A stretch of 64,000 bases of DNA, taken from contig NC_082611.1 in the NCBI RefSeq assembly GCF_030936135.1, positions 6,835,001 to 6,899,000 of the forward strand. The letters run 5' to 3'. Shown here piece after piece: positions 1 to 12,100 of this stretch. The DNA is from Gavia stellata (lineage: Eukaryota > Chordata > Aves > Gaviiformes > Gaviidae). How positions within the stretch are numbered: the stretch's first letter is position 1; every line of letters starts with the position of its first letter. A program made the translations under genes and the position numbers. The notes under the pieces are model-generated. The model made no database searches and had not been told where the DNA came from. It worked only from the letters and a program-made list of their open reading frames with translations.

Positions 1-1060
1 TCATTGCTTATACAAATTGCCAATTAAATTTGATTGATATAATGAAATTGGATTTTATTTTCACTTACCTTCTCCCCACCCCCCCGCGACCACTCCCGCC
101 CCCCCCCCCGTGATCCCCCGGCCCCGGTGCGGGGCCGCAGGCGGGGAGTCGGCCCGGGGCCACCGGGGGAGCCGCGCCCGGAGCCCCCGGCCCGGCCCCA
201 GCACCCCCCCCCGCGGCCCGGGCTCGGCCGCCGCTTGAAGTTGGAGGGGAAAAGGCAGATCGAAGCATCCCTTCCAAAAAAAATGCATTAACTGTTTCCA
301 AAATCTACATCGCCGCTTAATTAAATATGTTATCCTGTTTATAGGATCTGTGGCTAATTATTTAGAGTCGTTTAATCTACGCGATTTGCACGTTAATTAA
401 CCAGCACCGGGCTGCATTGTGCGCGCTCGGAGGGCAGGCAGCGCCTGCTAGGGGCTGCCCGCAGCCCTGCAGCCCCGGCCCCCCGGAGCCCAGCTTTGGG
501 GAGGGGGGGCCCCGAGTTTCCCGGGGCAGCGGTGGAAGCCCGCGGGGGCGCCCCGCCCGCGGCTCCCCCCGGCCCGAGCCCCCCGCGGGGCGAGCGGCGG
601 GTTCATTTATTACAGGCTCCAAAGATGCTGGGATGCGCCCGGAGAGGACCAGCCGGGAGGGAGGAAGGGGGGGGGGGACACGCACACATGCAGGCTGGGG
701 GCAGCCGATGGGGTGGGGGACCAACTAGGATGGAGGGGACCTGCGGGGAAAGGGAGGGGACCAACAGGACGGGGCGGGGAGACCCGCAGGGATTGGGTGT
801 CCCCCCGCGCCCCCACTCTCTGCTCATCGCTGGAGCCCCTTCCCTCCCAGTGCCCCCCCCCCCCCGCCTCCTCCCCTGTCCCCATCTGTCCCCCTCGGAG
901 CTCCTGTGTTTTGGCCTTTGTGTCCCAGCCTTGCTGCCGCCCCGCTCCCATCTCCTTCTGCCCCATTAACCCCCGGCACGAGTCCCGGCGACAAAAGGGC
1001 TGCAACCTGATCCGGGCTTTATTGAATCCCTATTGTTCTCCCGGCTAATTCCCCCTTGTC
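1..1060. promoter_or_regulatory. CpG island with AT-rich homeodomain-like sites, probable UNCX-side regulatory DNA
   Basis: Two very GC-rich blocks (about 70-240 and 420-1,000, with C and G homopolymers up to about 10) flank an AT-rich core at 285-410 that carries several TTAATTA/TAATTA cores. Such ATTA clusters are typical of homeodomain-bound regulatory DNA. In vertebrates the neighbour of ZFAND2A on this side is the homeobox gene UNCX, transcribed away from ZFAND2A, so this would be its upstream flank (inference from synteny; no UNCX coding sequence is visible). Open frames here are products of GC richness and show no domain. Confidence 0.5.
64..69 (-). other. Consensus splice donor leaving the CpG island
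   Basis: Read on the minus strand, AAG is followed by GTAAGT (junction between 69 and 68), a perfect donor consensus at the edge of a CpG island. The intron would run left, out of the window. It may end the first exon of a minus-strand transcript (UNCX 5' transcript or a lncRNA) starting within about 70-400. No coding meaning is seen. Confidence 0.3.
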
Positions 1061-4000
1061 CTCCCTTCCCCGCCACGGGCAGGGGAGGCCCGGGGGTGGG
1101 GGGGTGGCTGTCTCTTAATTGCTTAAAAACTAACTGCCCCACCACCCGACCGCCGAGAAACCCGCAGCAGGTTGGGAAGGGGCTGCCGCTCCTTGGGAAA
1201 TTAATGGCTTTAATTCCAAGTTTGTCCCTGGGAAAACGCTGCCCACCCTCGTCCTAGGCATGTCAGGAGGAATCGCAGGGCTTTTAAACAGGGGATTAAG
1301 GAAAGTGGTCACTTTTGACTCGGTAGGAAAAATCCCTCCATGACGGCAATGAAAGCCTGGATGATATAAGTATCTTCTGGTTCACAATAGCAATTAATAT
1401 GGTAATATTCTACTATTAAAGATGCTAACGTTAAGATGGAACTCGTACGCGGTTAAAACATTTAATAGAGGGGAAAATGCATTCCTCGAGCATCAGGTAA
1501 CAAAGTCAAACGGAGAAGGGGAAAGTGAAAGTCTCTTAAAATAACAAAGGCCTCTGTACAATTTGGAAAGGCTTTTAATACTCCCTTCCGCCTCAAGAAA
1601 AACTTGAGGTGTTTTGAGAAGCGCGTATTAGTGATAGCTGGGGGAAGGAGCTTGGGCTGGGTGGGGAGAGCTGCCCTCGTGGGAGCCCAGCCCCGGTCCT
1701 GTTTGGAGACCAAATGCCGCAGGGTCCACCTGCAATGACTCGCTGGTGGCCCACAAGGAGACTGTGCTGGGACAAAGACATGGAAGCATCACAGTACCCC
1801 AGAAACGTGGGGGCTGGAAGCAGCATCTGGAGGGCTCCGGTCAAACCTCTGCTCCGGGGAAGGCTAAGTTCAGAGTCAAGCCAGGCTGTCCATGGCCCCG
1901 TGCGGTGGAGCTGAGCATCCCCCAAGGATGGAGGTCCCAGGACCTCTCTGAGCTCTGTCCCCGTGCTGCCCCGTGCTCAACCTGGTTTGTTTTCCCAAAT
2001 GTTGTGAGTCGCTTGCAACACTTGGATCTATCCATGCACTCCCGGGTTTGCCTTGAGGTGTCTAGTCCCATGCAAACGCCCCAAATCGTGGTTGTATCAT
2101 GTGGCATGGCAAAGTCTTTGGTTTCTGCTGGAGGAGGAGGAAGGGTTAAGACCTGCTCACCTCTGCCCTGTGAATCCGCTTGGTATGATCAATTTGCCAA
2201 GCAGAGGATAGATACAGTTACACAAAAATACTCTCTTAGCAGAGTTTTTTAAGTATCAAACTATTTGGGTGAAAATTATAAAGTACTTATTCGAAGCACA
2301 GTCCACGCTTTTATTCTTGTAAATCCTTTTCCTTTTTTTTTTTTCTTTGTTTTCAGTTAAAAACAGTCAGGACTTTGGTTTTTGTTTTTCACTTGAATAA
2401 AAGTAATTTGCAAAGATAATACTATTGTGGGAAGGGAGGAACCTTTCAGCTGATCACTAGAAGCAGCAAATATTTACCAGCTGGCTCTGATGATGAATTG
2501 GAGACTGATGTGGAAAGCATGGTCTTCGTCCTGCCTACAGCTTTGCTGACTTCATCAAATCAGACCATCTTCATTTTACAGTTATTTTTTTCTCTAAAAC
2601 ATAGCATTGCTGGGAAAAAAGAAATTGTCTTCTGAAGCTTGCACTTTTGCATATCTTATTTAAAAGAAATTCTGCCTGGCTGATCCCAAGGATTCATGTA
2701 GGTTGTTCAAGCTCCAGTCTGACCAGCTAGCTCAAGTTCCCTGCTCTAGGCTTCATCCTTCCTTGTCTCTTCATTAAGAAAAGCTGCACACACAAAGCCA
2801 TTCCCCGGGTAAATCTTCTGCTAAGTTCACAGCTGAATCAAAGTCGTGCATCATAGGGAGATGCGAGCTGTTGCCCACCTTCTCCTTTCACCAAAACTGG
2901 AGAAGGTAGAAAGGAAAATGGATGGAGAACAGGTCAACGAGGGGCTGGTGCCAGCAGAAGCACTACTGCCCCATGCTACCCCATGCTGGAGGTTACACTC
3001 CCATGTGTGTGCTCCTGAGGATGCTCCATAACACACACTGAACGGACCAGATTACCGAAAGCTTCTGTTTAACTTCAGCTCATCCTGCTGAAGCTGATTA
3101 GGGAGCAACCACACAAGCCAACAGCAGGCAGGTCTGCAGGGACAGTGACCCTGGGCAGCGAGGGTGAGTGCAGGCATGCAACTGCTCCCACTGGGCGATG
3201 CATGTTGGTAGCAGCCCCTTGACTTGTGTCTTTATTGCCTTTCCCGCAACCTTGTCTCAAAAAAAATTTCCTCGTGACATGCTCAAAATTGGCTCTGTTG
3301 CAAATAATAATGGAGTGATGACACGGCACAGAGCAGTGGATCTAAATAGAAGAACAGCAACGACCGAGAAAAAATTGGTAACAATCCCCACTGTTCAATC
3401 CTCCTTCTTTTCCTTCACTGTCTGTTGTTATTTTGATAGTAGTTAAAGTTGAAGACGTCAAAGAAAATGGGGACCCTCCGAACAGCAGCATGGTGGGAGC
3501 CGAGAGGTAACCAGCCCCTGCCACTCTGTTCTCAGCTCGCTGCTGGAGGTTTACGTGGGTAAAGGTGACTCTTTGGGTCATCTCCCACCCTTGTCCCCTT
3601 GTCTAGTCTCCTGGTGGAGCCCATCTCAGCATGCACAGAGGGGCTCAGCCCTGCGGGAGAGGGGGCTTTGTCAGCGAGCGCCATGGAAGCAACTGTAACA
3701 CAGATAAAAAAGCAGGAATAGGAGAAAAAAGCTACTGAAATTGAGCAGTGGATGATACTGTGCGAGGAAGAAAAAGCCTCAAACTTTAAAGGCGGCATTA
3801 AAACAGGGCATGCAGAAAGTGAAGTCAATTAGGCAAAAGAATCGTTTTCTGACGGAGGTCGCCGGGCCGAATTCCTAAAAGGATTCATGAATCGACTAAA
3901 AATACCCTTGGGATAGTTTGAGCACGGACTGAGTTACTGAAGGGCAATGCCCCAGATGACCCAGGAGACCCTTTCCAATCCTACAGTATAAACAATGACG

Positions 4001-7000
4001 CTATTAACATTTGTACTAAGTACCTGCTCGGGCTCCTCGCCTGCCACCACAGCGCTTTGGCTCCCACCCGGAGCAGGAGCGGAGGCTGCGAGATGTGCTC
4101 TGCTCCCTACCTTAGCCTGGAGAGCATCCTTTAGGTTCCAAGCAATTGCTCTGGTTTCTTATCCCTAAAACCACCCCCGTAGACAGGGAATTACAGAAAA
4201 CCCTCCTGACAATGGTAGAAGCAGTGAGAGGCCAAAAAGATCAGCGGAAAAGCCTGATGGAAACCCTGCAGAGCTGAAAAGAACAACAATGGGAAGGCTG
4301 GAGAAAATCACTGGCAAGAGGAGAGACCCAGGGCACGGAGACCTTAATGGCCATATAATGCCGAGGAGGCACTCGCAGGGCACGGGGGGACGGGGACAGT
4401 CTGGGGAATTCGCAGACAGGTATTATAATCATAGAAACAAAGCCAACTACATCTGAGGGAACCAAAAAAAGCCACCCGGAGTTTGGATACCACATTAGGA
4501 AATGCAGCAGGATCACGGGACCCACCAAGATGCTCCAGGTGACCTTTGCCGTTGGGATGTGCCATCCCATTGGGGAGGAGTTATCAGTGTACAGACCCCG
4601 CACGGACTAGGGAGCTGGCGGGGAGTGTTGTAAGGGAAAAGCCATTTTGTTATTAACTATTTCTCTTTCCCTTAACATCCCTGATGACTAGACCTGACTG
4701 AAACGACACCCCATGGTATCACCGTTGGGCACTGTCCTGGGAGGTGACAGAGCACTGTTGCACCCCGTGTAGGTGTACAGGTCTGGGTTTAATGCAAAGG
4801 CAAACCTGCAGCCCTAAATCTCTAACTTGTAATTCAGGTACTGAGGATAAAAATGAAAACAAGGTTAGATAAAAACATTCACTATCAAAACTTAATTATG
4901 CATCCACAGGCTGAGGCTCATTATTCATCCTCCAACCTGGAAACAAATTAGTCTAATGAAGCCATGAGTCAAAATGGAGAAAGGATGTAAAGGCTGGAGA
5001 ATATTTGTGTCTGTGCTCGAGTGTCAAAACCAGCACTGAGCTCTGGGTGCTACATTTGCCACCAGAATCAGGTGTTTCCTACACGTGGTGGCATGTCCAG
5101 GACCTGGGTTTTGCTAAGAGCAGGTTACAGTGGCTCCTAAGTGGGAATCTGAAGCTGTAAGAGACCAGTGAGGTGTGGGGGCTCAGTGCAGGCACGGGGG
5201 CCCGTCAAAACCAGAGGTGAGCAGAGGCCATGGGTCTAAAGAAACCCAAACACCAGTGTCAGCTGCCATGGAGTCAACCCAACCTGGGGGACACATTTAG
5301 CCCCAGCACAAGTCCCCCAGCGACAGTCAGCAGAGCCCCACGGAAAGTTTGGCTCCACTGCTCTCTAGTAAATGTGGAACCAAATCCCAGGGGCTGGGAA
5401 GAAAAGAAACCGATAACTAACTATAGTGGGATGGCAGCTCTCTGTGGGTTTATTGTGCAAGTGTTTAAGAAGCTGAAGACTATAATTAAACTGCCCGGGA
5501 ATGTATAATCAGAGCAAGGAAGGCCTTTTGCCCTGCAGAATTTGGGGAGAAATGAAATTGCATCATAGGAAAGGGACTTGACAGGCATTTAATCCTGTGC
5601 TCTCTGCTGCACCGCCCAGCACCCCTCGGTTTTGGACCGGTTGCTTTGGCTGCCTATAGAAGTCACCCATAAACTATAACTCCTGGCACAAGTGGGAGCA
5701 GCCTGGGTTTGGGGATAGTTAGGGGCTTATCCGCAGCATGCCACGGCAAGTCTGGTGATATACAGCCCAGGTCTGAGCTCTGCAGCAGAGCGCAAAAGGT
5801 TCAAGCGACCTAGTAAAGACCATGCTAGTACCAGAGAACAAGTCCCTGTACGCCCCCAGCTGAGCCATTCTCACTGCTTTATTCTCTCACTCCCATCCTA
5901 ATGTGCTTAACTATAAATGACCCCTTTATTTTTTATATCTCCATTTCATTTTTCCCCTTCTTCCAAGGAAGCAGTAAAACAGGGAAGCCGAGAACCAGAG
6001 CTTTTACTGTAAAGTGAGTGCTGACACAGAGCCGTTCTGGGGACCTCGCAGCTCACGTTGAACATTTGTATCATCACAAGGAGCATCTGGGCTTCTCCTC
6101 CGAGACCCAAGCCCTGATCCTGCCCCCAGGTTCCCAGAAGAAGCCTATTGGGATCAGGCAGGCAGAGGTGAGCTGCATCTGGTCCGGGCACCCTGACATT
6201 CACTGGGTGAGCTTGGCACTGTTTCCAGTTTTGCCGGGTGTTTTGTTCCATGCTGTCCTGGGGTTCATCACAAGGACGGCAGAGTGGGGGTGAAGACAAG
6301 CCGGTGGAGCAGAGCCCCCCAAACACAGCCCCTCCATTGTGCTCTTTGTCTCCGATATGCAGAAGATGCTCAGCCACCCTGGGCAGAAGGACAACAGCTT
6401 GCTGTTTATTAGTATAATTTTTAAAGGTGCCTCATTGTATTTATTTGCTGTGTGGTTAAACATTTATTATTTATATTTAATTTTCCCAGACTCAAAGGGG
6501 CATCACTAGTGGCTGAGTGTCTGCAGATTCAGTGCAGCTCCTTCACGCACTTATTTATGTAACCTTGGCCTCCCCCGAGGGGCTCCCGTTTCACTATGTG
6601 CTATCGGCCTATTAATTGGCCTCACAGATCACGCCTTCTCCTTCAGCTCACCCAGGTCCCTGCGACTCATAATTTCTAAGATATTAAATGTGGTTGAAAC
6701 AAAAGAGTTCAGCAAATTAAAGCCAGGAAGTTTCCTATTCCTCCTAAACCTTCGCTTTCAGTTGCCTCTCCGGGGCGATGGCCAGACTGGGGTCATCGCA
6801 GTGGGTCTGGAGGGCTCAGAGAAGGACCAGCCTGTGTCCTGGGCAGGAGCTGGACTTGCCGGCTGGTGCACCCGGCCGTTGGCGCGCCTGGCTTCGCACC
6901 CAGCCATGTCTTCTTGATAAGAGCGTTTGGCACTAATTAGACTCCAAGCAGCTGATTAACCTGCAGGGATGCATGGAGGCTGTTTTTGCCGTAAGATACT

Positions 7001-8010
7001 ACAAGAAAGGCAGGACTCTCTCCTTGGGACCCTTTTGCACAGCCAGCCCAGCCCCCTTGGCTGGACAGGGGGTGGTGGGATTGGGGAGAGCCATCCTCTG
7101 CCTCTGAGCCACCCCAAAGCCACCTCTCCCCACTCCCTAGTACTGTAGCTCTCGCCCAGCTAACGTTTGGGGTGCAAAGCTTGTAGGGGCAGCCAGGCTG
7201 GGCCCCCTACCAGGGCATAGACTCTGGGGTCTAAAAATGCAACTTTCAGCACCAGGGAGACCAGGAACTCCCATTGACATTTCCCGAGAAGCAAAAGCAC
7301 ATCGATGCGATGACTTTGGATATTCCGTTCGCAATACATTCTCCTCCCAATGCACCCCGAGCACCTTAGGGACACATCTGACCCAAAGATGCTGCATTTC
7401 ACTTCCAGCCACCAGCCGTGGTGCTTCATGAACAAATCATCCACGGGTTTCATCCAAACACAGACCAGAAAATGCACTTACAGCTGTTAAATTTTTTTTT
7501 AGACAATACAGATCCTATAGCAGGGAATTCCATGTGTCAGCGATAAGGCAAAGACATCTGAAGAACTCAACCACCTGAGGTCTTCACTGGGGTAACTAAA
7601 TCTCCAGGTGAAGGGGGTTGATATCCCTGGTACATTTTTACCCAGTTGCCAGCTGTTTGGGTTTAAAAAGAAACTTCACTCCCATAGGTAGAGCTATTTC
7701 AACATTAATGGGTTTATACCTTCTCCTTAAATATATCACAGGCTACACTTGGAGATAGAGTTTGAGAGTAAACATTGTTATGCTGGAGCTGTCATCTGTG
7801 AGTAATCACAGACCTAATTGAAGCTGGCCAGCCTATTAAATAAACATTCAGCATAAACGAGGGAGCAAAGAAATACCCTTTAGTTTGGTAATAGTTGAAA
7901 TGATGGAAACCAGTACCTGAGTCAGGGACCAGAGTGATGGGGTTGGAGTAGCAGGAGAGCCAGGGAGGGAGGTTCCCCCCAGGCAGCTCGCAGCAGCACG
8001 CTGCGAAGCA
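1061..8010. other. Intergenic DNA, no gene recognised
   Basis: Mixed-composition single-copy-looking DNA. Stop-rich in all frames apart from short chance frames. A few AT-rich islands with ATTA cores (about 1,340-1,430, 6,410-6,480, 6,600-6,620) could be developmental enhancers linked to the gene on the left, but nothing in the sequence proves it. Confidence 0.5.
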
Positions 8011-8075
8011 GCAAGAACCAGAAAGCATCAGCAAGAACCAGAAAGCATCAGCAAGAACCAGAAAGCATCAGCAAG
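8011..8075. repeat. 20-bp tandem repeat, 3.25 perfect copies
   Basis: The unit GCAAGAACCAGAAAGCATCA is repeated head to tail at 8,011, 8,031 and 8,051, with the first five bases of a fourth copy at 8,071. The copies are identical, which suggests recent slippage or unequal exchange. It lies just inside a GC-rich patch and has no coding context. Confidence 0.95.
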
Positions 8076-8879
8076 CAGCGTTTGGAGGGAGGGCAAGGAG
8101 AGAGCGTCCCTGGGGCAGGGTGCTGGCCATGGCAGGCCTGGGTTTTGGGGCAAGGAGACTGCAGTCTCAAGGGGTCTAGCTCTATTGCAACTGGGGAAAC
8201 ATGACTTCCCACCACCTACAGTTAATAGCTGGGCTAATGCTCACAAAATAGCCTAACAGAAATCATCCTCCCAGCATCAAATACTGCCTAATTACCCCAC
8301 TGGAATGGGCAATGATACAATCTTGCAGCGTTTCTTGTGTTCCTTGGGGAACCACCTAATCCTCCTTGTTGTCCGCCGGTTTTTCCTTGTCCTTGGGAAT
8401 TTCACATATGGAAAAGGCTACAGCTTTTGAGAATGAGGCACTCGCTGCTGGTGACTCTCACAGCTTGCTGCAGTGCCGCGGGCGGCACGGAGGCACACGG
8501 GCATCCGAGGCTGCGCTCTGGGGCACGTAACGCAGAATAGGCACATTTTCCCCCCGGTGAATCTCGCAGCACCCTGCCCCTCCTCGCCCTTTCGCCAGAT
8601 GTTGCATGGATGTGTGCGAGCGGCGCTGCCTCTTTGGGAGGTGATGAGAAGAGGGTGATGCACCGAAGTGACATGCTCAATTTCCCTCAAAGATGGTGCA
8701 GCCACAATAACATTTTTCCTGCTGATGGCGTCCATGTGTCTCTCCCTTTTCACTGGAGCTCTGTTACACACCGGGATGTGGTACGAGCGTGTGCGCACCT
8801 TCTGTTCCCTGAGCCCTCCCTGCCCTTCTGGGGAGGATGAGGTGCCTGGCCTTTCGTGGTTAGTTTAAGAAAAACACTC

Positions 8880-9133
8880 TCCCAGTGATCAGTGCCTGTA
8901 CGAAGTAGATCTATGGTTTCAATTCTGTCCTTGAGCCATGGATCATTTAATGTTGTCAACACATATACATCCTTCTCAAACATCCCACTGAGAATTTCTA
9001 GGGACTGTAGACAGCTTAAAGCTAGCGTTACAGCAGCAGCTTCATATTTGCTTTCAGATCCACGTGCATTTTTTAATACTAAAGCTTGCATAATTGCTGC
9101 TGGATTTCTAAGCAACTTCTTCAAAGGGACAGA
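8880..9133 (-). pseudogene. Short coding-like relic, family not recognised
   Basis: On the minus strand about 80-85 codons are open from just after a TAA at 9,136-9,134 to about 8,880. The translation looks protein-like: balanced composition, predicted helices, and stretches such as LKKLLRNPAAIMQALVLKN and LTTLNDPWLKDRIETIDLL. Codons are AT-rich at third positions compared with the GC-rich flank. There is no good ATG at the start and no clear splice signals at the ends. The frame continues to 8,750 but the last part looks random. It may be a fragment of a domesticated or dead DNA transposon (LNDPWLKDR is faintly like the LDPRFK stretch of hAT transposases) or of a retrocopy. I cannot assign it. 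Confidence 0.35.
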
Positions 9134-12100
9134 GGCGTGTTAGCAGTAGGAGTACTGGTGGCAGAGCAGGAACAAGGCCTGTTGTTGGCTTATGGTTTCC
9201 CGGCAGCTGCTCAGAGATGGTGTTTGAGGAGCCCTGAAGAAGGGCTGGATTGGGACCTCCCAGCTCGGCGTGCGTTTGAGCACATTTTCTTCCCGACCGT
9301 GGGGCGGCTGGGATGCGCTTGCCAAACAGCCGCCGATGCTAGGTGCCTGCATTAAAAGCATTTTAGCGCTGCGCATATCTTGCCAGGGGAGCTTGCACTG
9401 CCATTCTGCTTTGAAAAGTGGGATAGGGCACTGCCAACCTTTTTTGTTTTGTTTTCGTTTTTTTTTTTTGTGAGCTCTGGATGTGCCTAGAAGCACAGTG
9501 ACATGATGTATGTGCAATGAAAATGACCTGGCAGGTGAAGGGTCCATCACAGGGCTGATCGAGGCAGGCTATAAAAGGGGAGACAAGGTGGTTCCTCAGT
9601 GTAAGAGAAGGATCTCCTGATCTTTTCCAGCTGGGGGAAATGGAGTTGCAGGTAGGTGAGGGCTAGTACCTTCTGGTTTTGGGTGTTGCAGTCTCTCTGC
9701 AACCTCTCTCTGAGATGGAAGGTGTGTTGCTGTTCCACGGCAGTGGCATCAAGCTCTTTTTGGGATGCCCATCCCCATGGGGGTCAGTGCCCTCCGGATA
9801 AAGGGCAGTGACTGCCCTTAGGGAGTGGGTCACCCTCCTCCTTGTTAGCTGCCAGCTGCTCTCTTGGGTGCTGGGGGGAGCGATTGATGTGAGGTGGTGA
9901 TGTCTGCTGGCTGGAGCATGAGAACAGGAGGCTGTGGGTTTTCTGGAAAACCTGCAGCAGCTGATGACTGCTGAGATGTACGGATGAAGCTGAGTACCCA
10001 AAGGCTTCTTGTGCCTTTGGAAATGTAGAAGGGCTGTGGGTGATGATGGCTCCCTGGCTGTGCACCCAGCAGCAGGGCTTGGGGCTGCAGGGCTTTGCTG
10101 CAGGCATGGGGGGCTGCTCCTTCCTTCCCCTGAGGAAGGGCATTTCTGGGGGTGACACCAACCCGAGGCGTCCCTCTGTACTGAGGGGGCTGTCCCCTCT
10201 CCATCCCCCTGGCTGCTGCAGGGCTCTGTGCAGCGCCACGTCAAAGGCACCTGGTCAGCCAAACTCCATTTACTGTGTCTATGTATTTATTATATTGGAG
10301 CCCAGGGTAATTACTTTACAACTCTGAACATTAAATATCATTTGTCTTATTCCGGTAGGTCCAAATCTTTATGAATTTTATCTGACGCTTGCTCCCTTCA
10401 ATTATCTGCCATCACAAAAAGTTTACTGTTGCTGCAAAAATATCAATTTGCCAGAGGTTGCAATACATTTACTCTCCACCTCTGTAATTTACAAACTTAC
10501 ATTCTATGATTAGAAAGAAAAATGGCTAATAGGAGGAATATTCATGCAAAATCGATACTGAATAAGATGCTGCCACCTTTTGGCTTAACCTGATTCTACA
10601 TCTGGGGCCAAATTCATCCCTGGTGTAATGGCTTTGCTGGGAGAGGCGCTGCAGCTGCCCTGGGGCTGGCTGTGAGGTTTGGAGTGGGATGGAGAGATGA
10701 AGCATGATCTGGGGCGGTCACCCCGTGACTGCAAATGGGGTATGGGAAGATGATGCGGTTTGCAGGCTCTAGTAAGAGGGAATTTTCCATAGCTGTGCTT
10801 CTGCAACAAAAGTTGCCTTCTTGCATATCCAGAGCCGCAGTGGAGGTTCCCGGCAGGTTTTTCTCTCCCTCCAGCCATCCAGGAGGCTGTTCCTGGAGCT
10901 GCGTCCTGGGCACAGGGACCAGCGCTGGGCTGCGGGCTTGTGTCCGTGCTGATGTGCTGGGAAAGAGGGTCTGGGATCTGATGAGACTTGGCACGTGGCT
11001 GAAGGTGTCTAACCAACCTTTGAACAGGTTAGACAGTTCATCTAAGGTTGTAGGCAACCTCCACCCTGTCTGTCTGCAGTACGGTTAGACAGTATGCAAC
11101 ACAGGGGGACTTGCAACACTGTCAGTCTTGGTAGCTATTGAATGTACTTATTCTTCAATTACGTGTCACTTCAATGGGCCGTGGAGCCCAAATACTGCCG
11201 TGTTTTCAAAAGAAAACAAAAAAGCATTTAATTTTTGTAGTAAAGATATTCCAAAGTGCTACAGCAGAGCAATTGCAGTGCTGCTCTGTCTCCTTGCCCA
11301 ATGACACAGGGTTTTTTCAGCTGAAAACCAGCAAGCACATGATTAAAAGCTCATAGGATTCTGTGGTTGTGGGATTTCCAGAAGAACTTGCTATTTCTCT
11401 TATATCTTGCCCCTTTGTTTCCCCGAGTCCAGGGCAGAGTCTGAATTCGGTAATTGCCACCTGGATTTCCTTTGCTGTCTTCCCAAGGAACTTGTTTGAA
11501 TAAATTGAATTGGCAAATGTATTGTTCAGCTGCAAAGCGTTGTGTCAGGAATAATGTAGGTATTACCAGTCTCTCTATTACAGCGCTGAGCGCACTGCCA
11601 GCAACAGCGAGCCGATGCAGAAGAGCTCCCTTTGAGCAGCTCCCTGTTTCCTCTTCAGAAAGAAGTGTGTGGTTTTTTTGGCTGGTTGCTCCATGCTCTA
11701 AAGCAAGAGCAGAAGGAGCTACTTGGAGCTTACTCAGTGTGTGCAGAAACTCTCCTCCATTGGGAAATTTTCTGCTAATAGTTTCCTATGGCTTGTACTT
11801 GTGTTTCCTTCACTAGGTGAGACTTGGGTGCAGCAGTCAGCTTGTTCTCCATGGAGCATCGGAGCAGTCAGTCCCACCGATGCCAAGGTTAGGTCTGGGT
11901 TAGTCGAGCTCGGGGCAGAGTGGTGGGCACAGGCAGGTCCTGAGGCTGTGCTCCCTGAGCAGAACAGGGCATTCAGCTGTAGAGCTTCGCTGAAGGAGCC
12001 CAGGGACTGGGCTAGGCTGTGGCAACTCAGCAAACAGAAGCTCAGGAGCCTAATCAGGTGCTGGGCAAGTTTTTTGGGTTGGGGACTGTCACCCACTGCA

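Noticed and set aside
3690-3830. Lys/Glu-rich reading on the plus strand like an old gag or coiled-coil piece
   Set aside because: Broken by stops after short runs and without any recognisable retroviral or LINE motif nearby.
9663-10262. A roughly 200-codon minus-strand frame
   Set aside because: Ser/Pro-rich with overlapping open frames in the other minus frames, which is the pattern of stop-poor GC-rich DNA rather than a gene.
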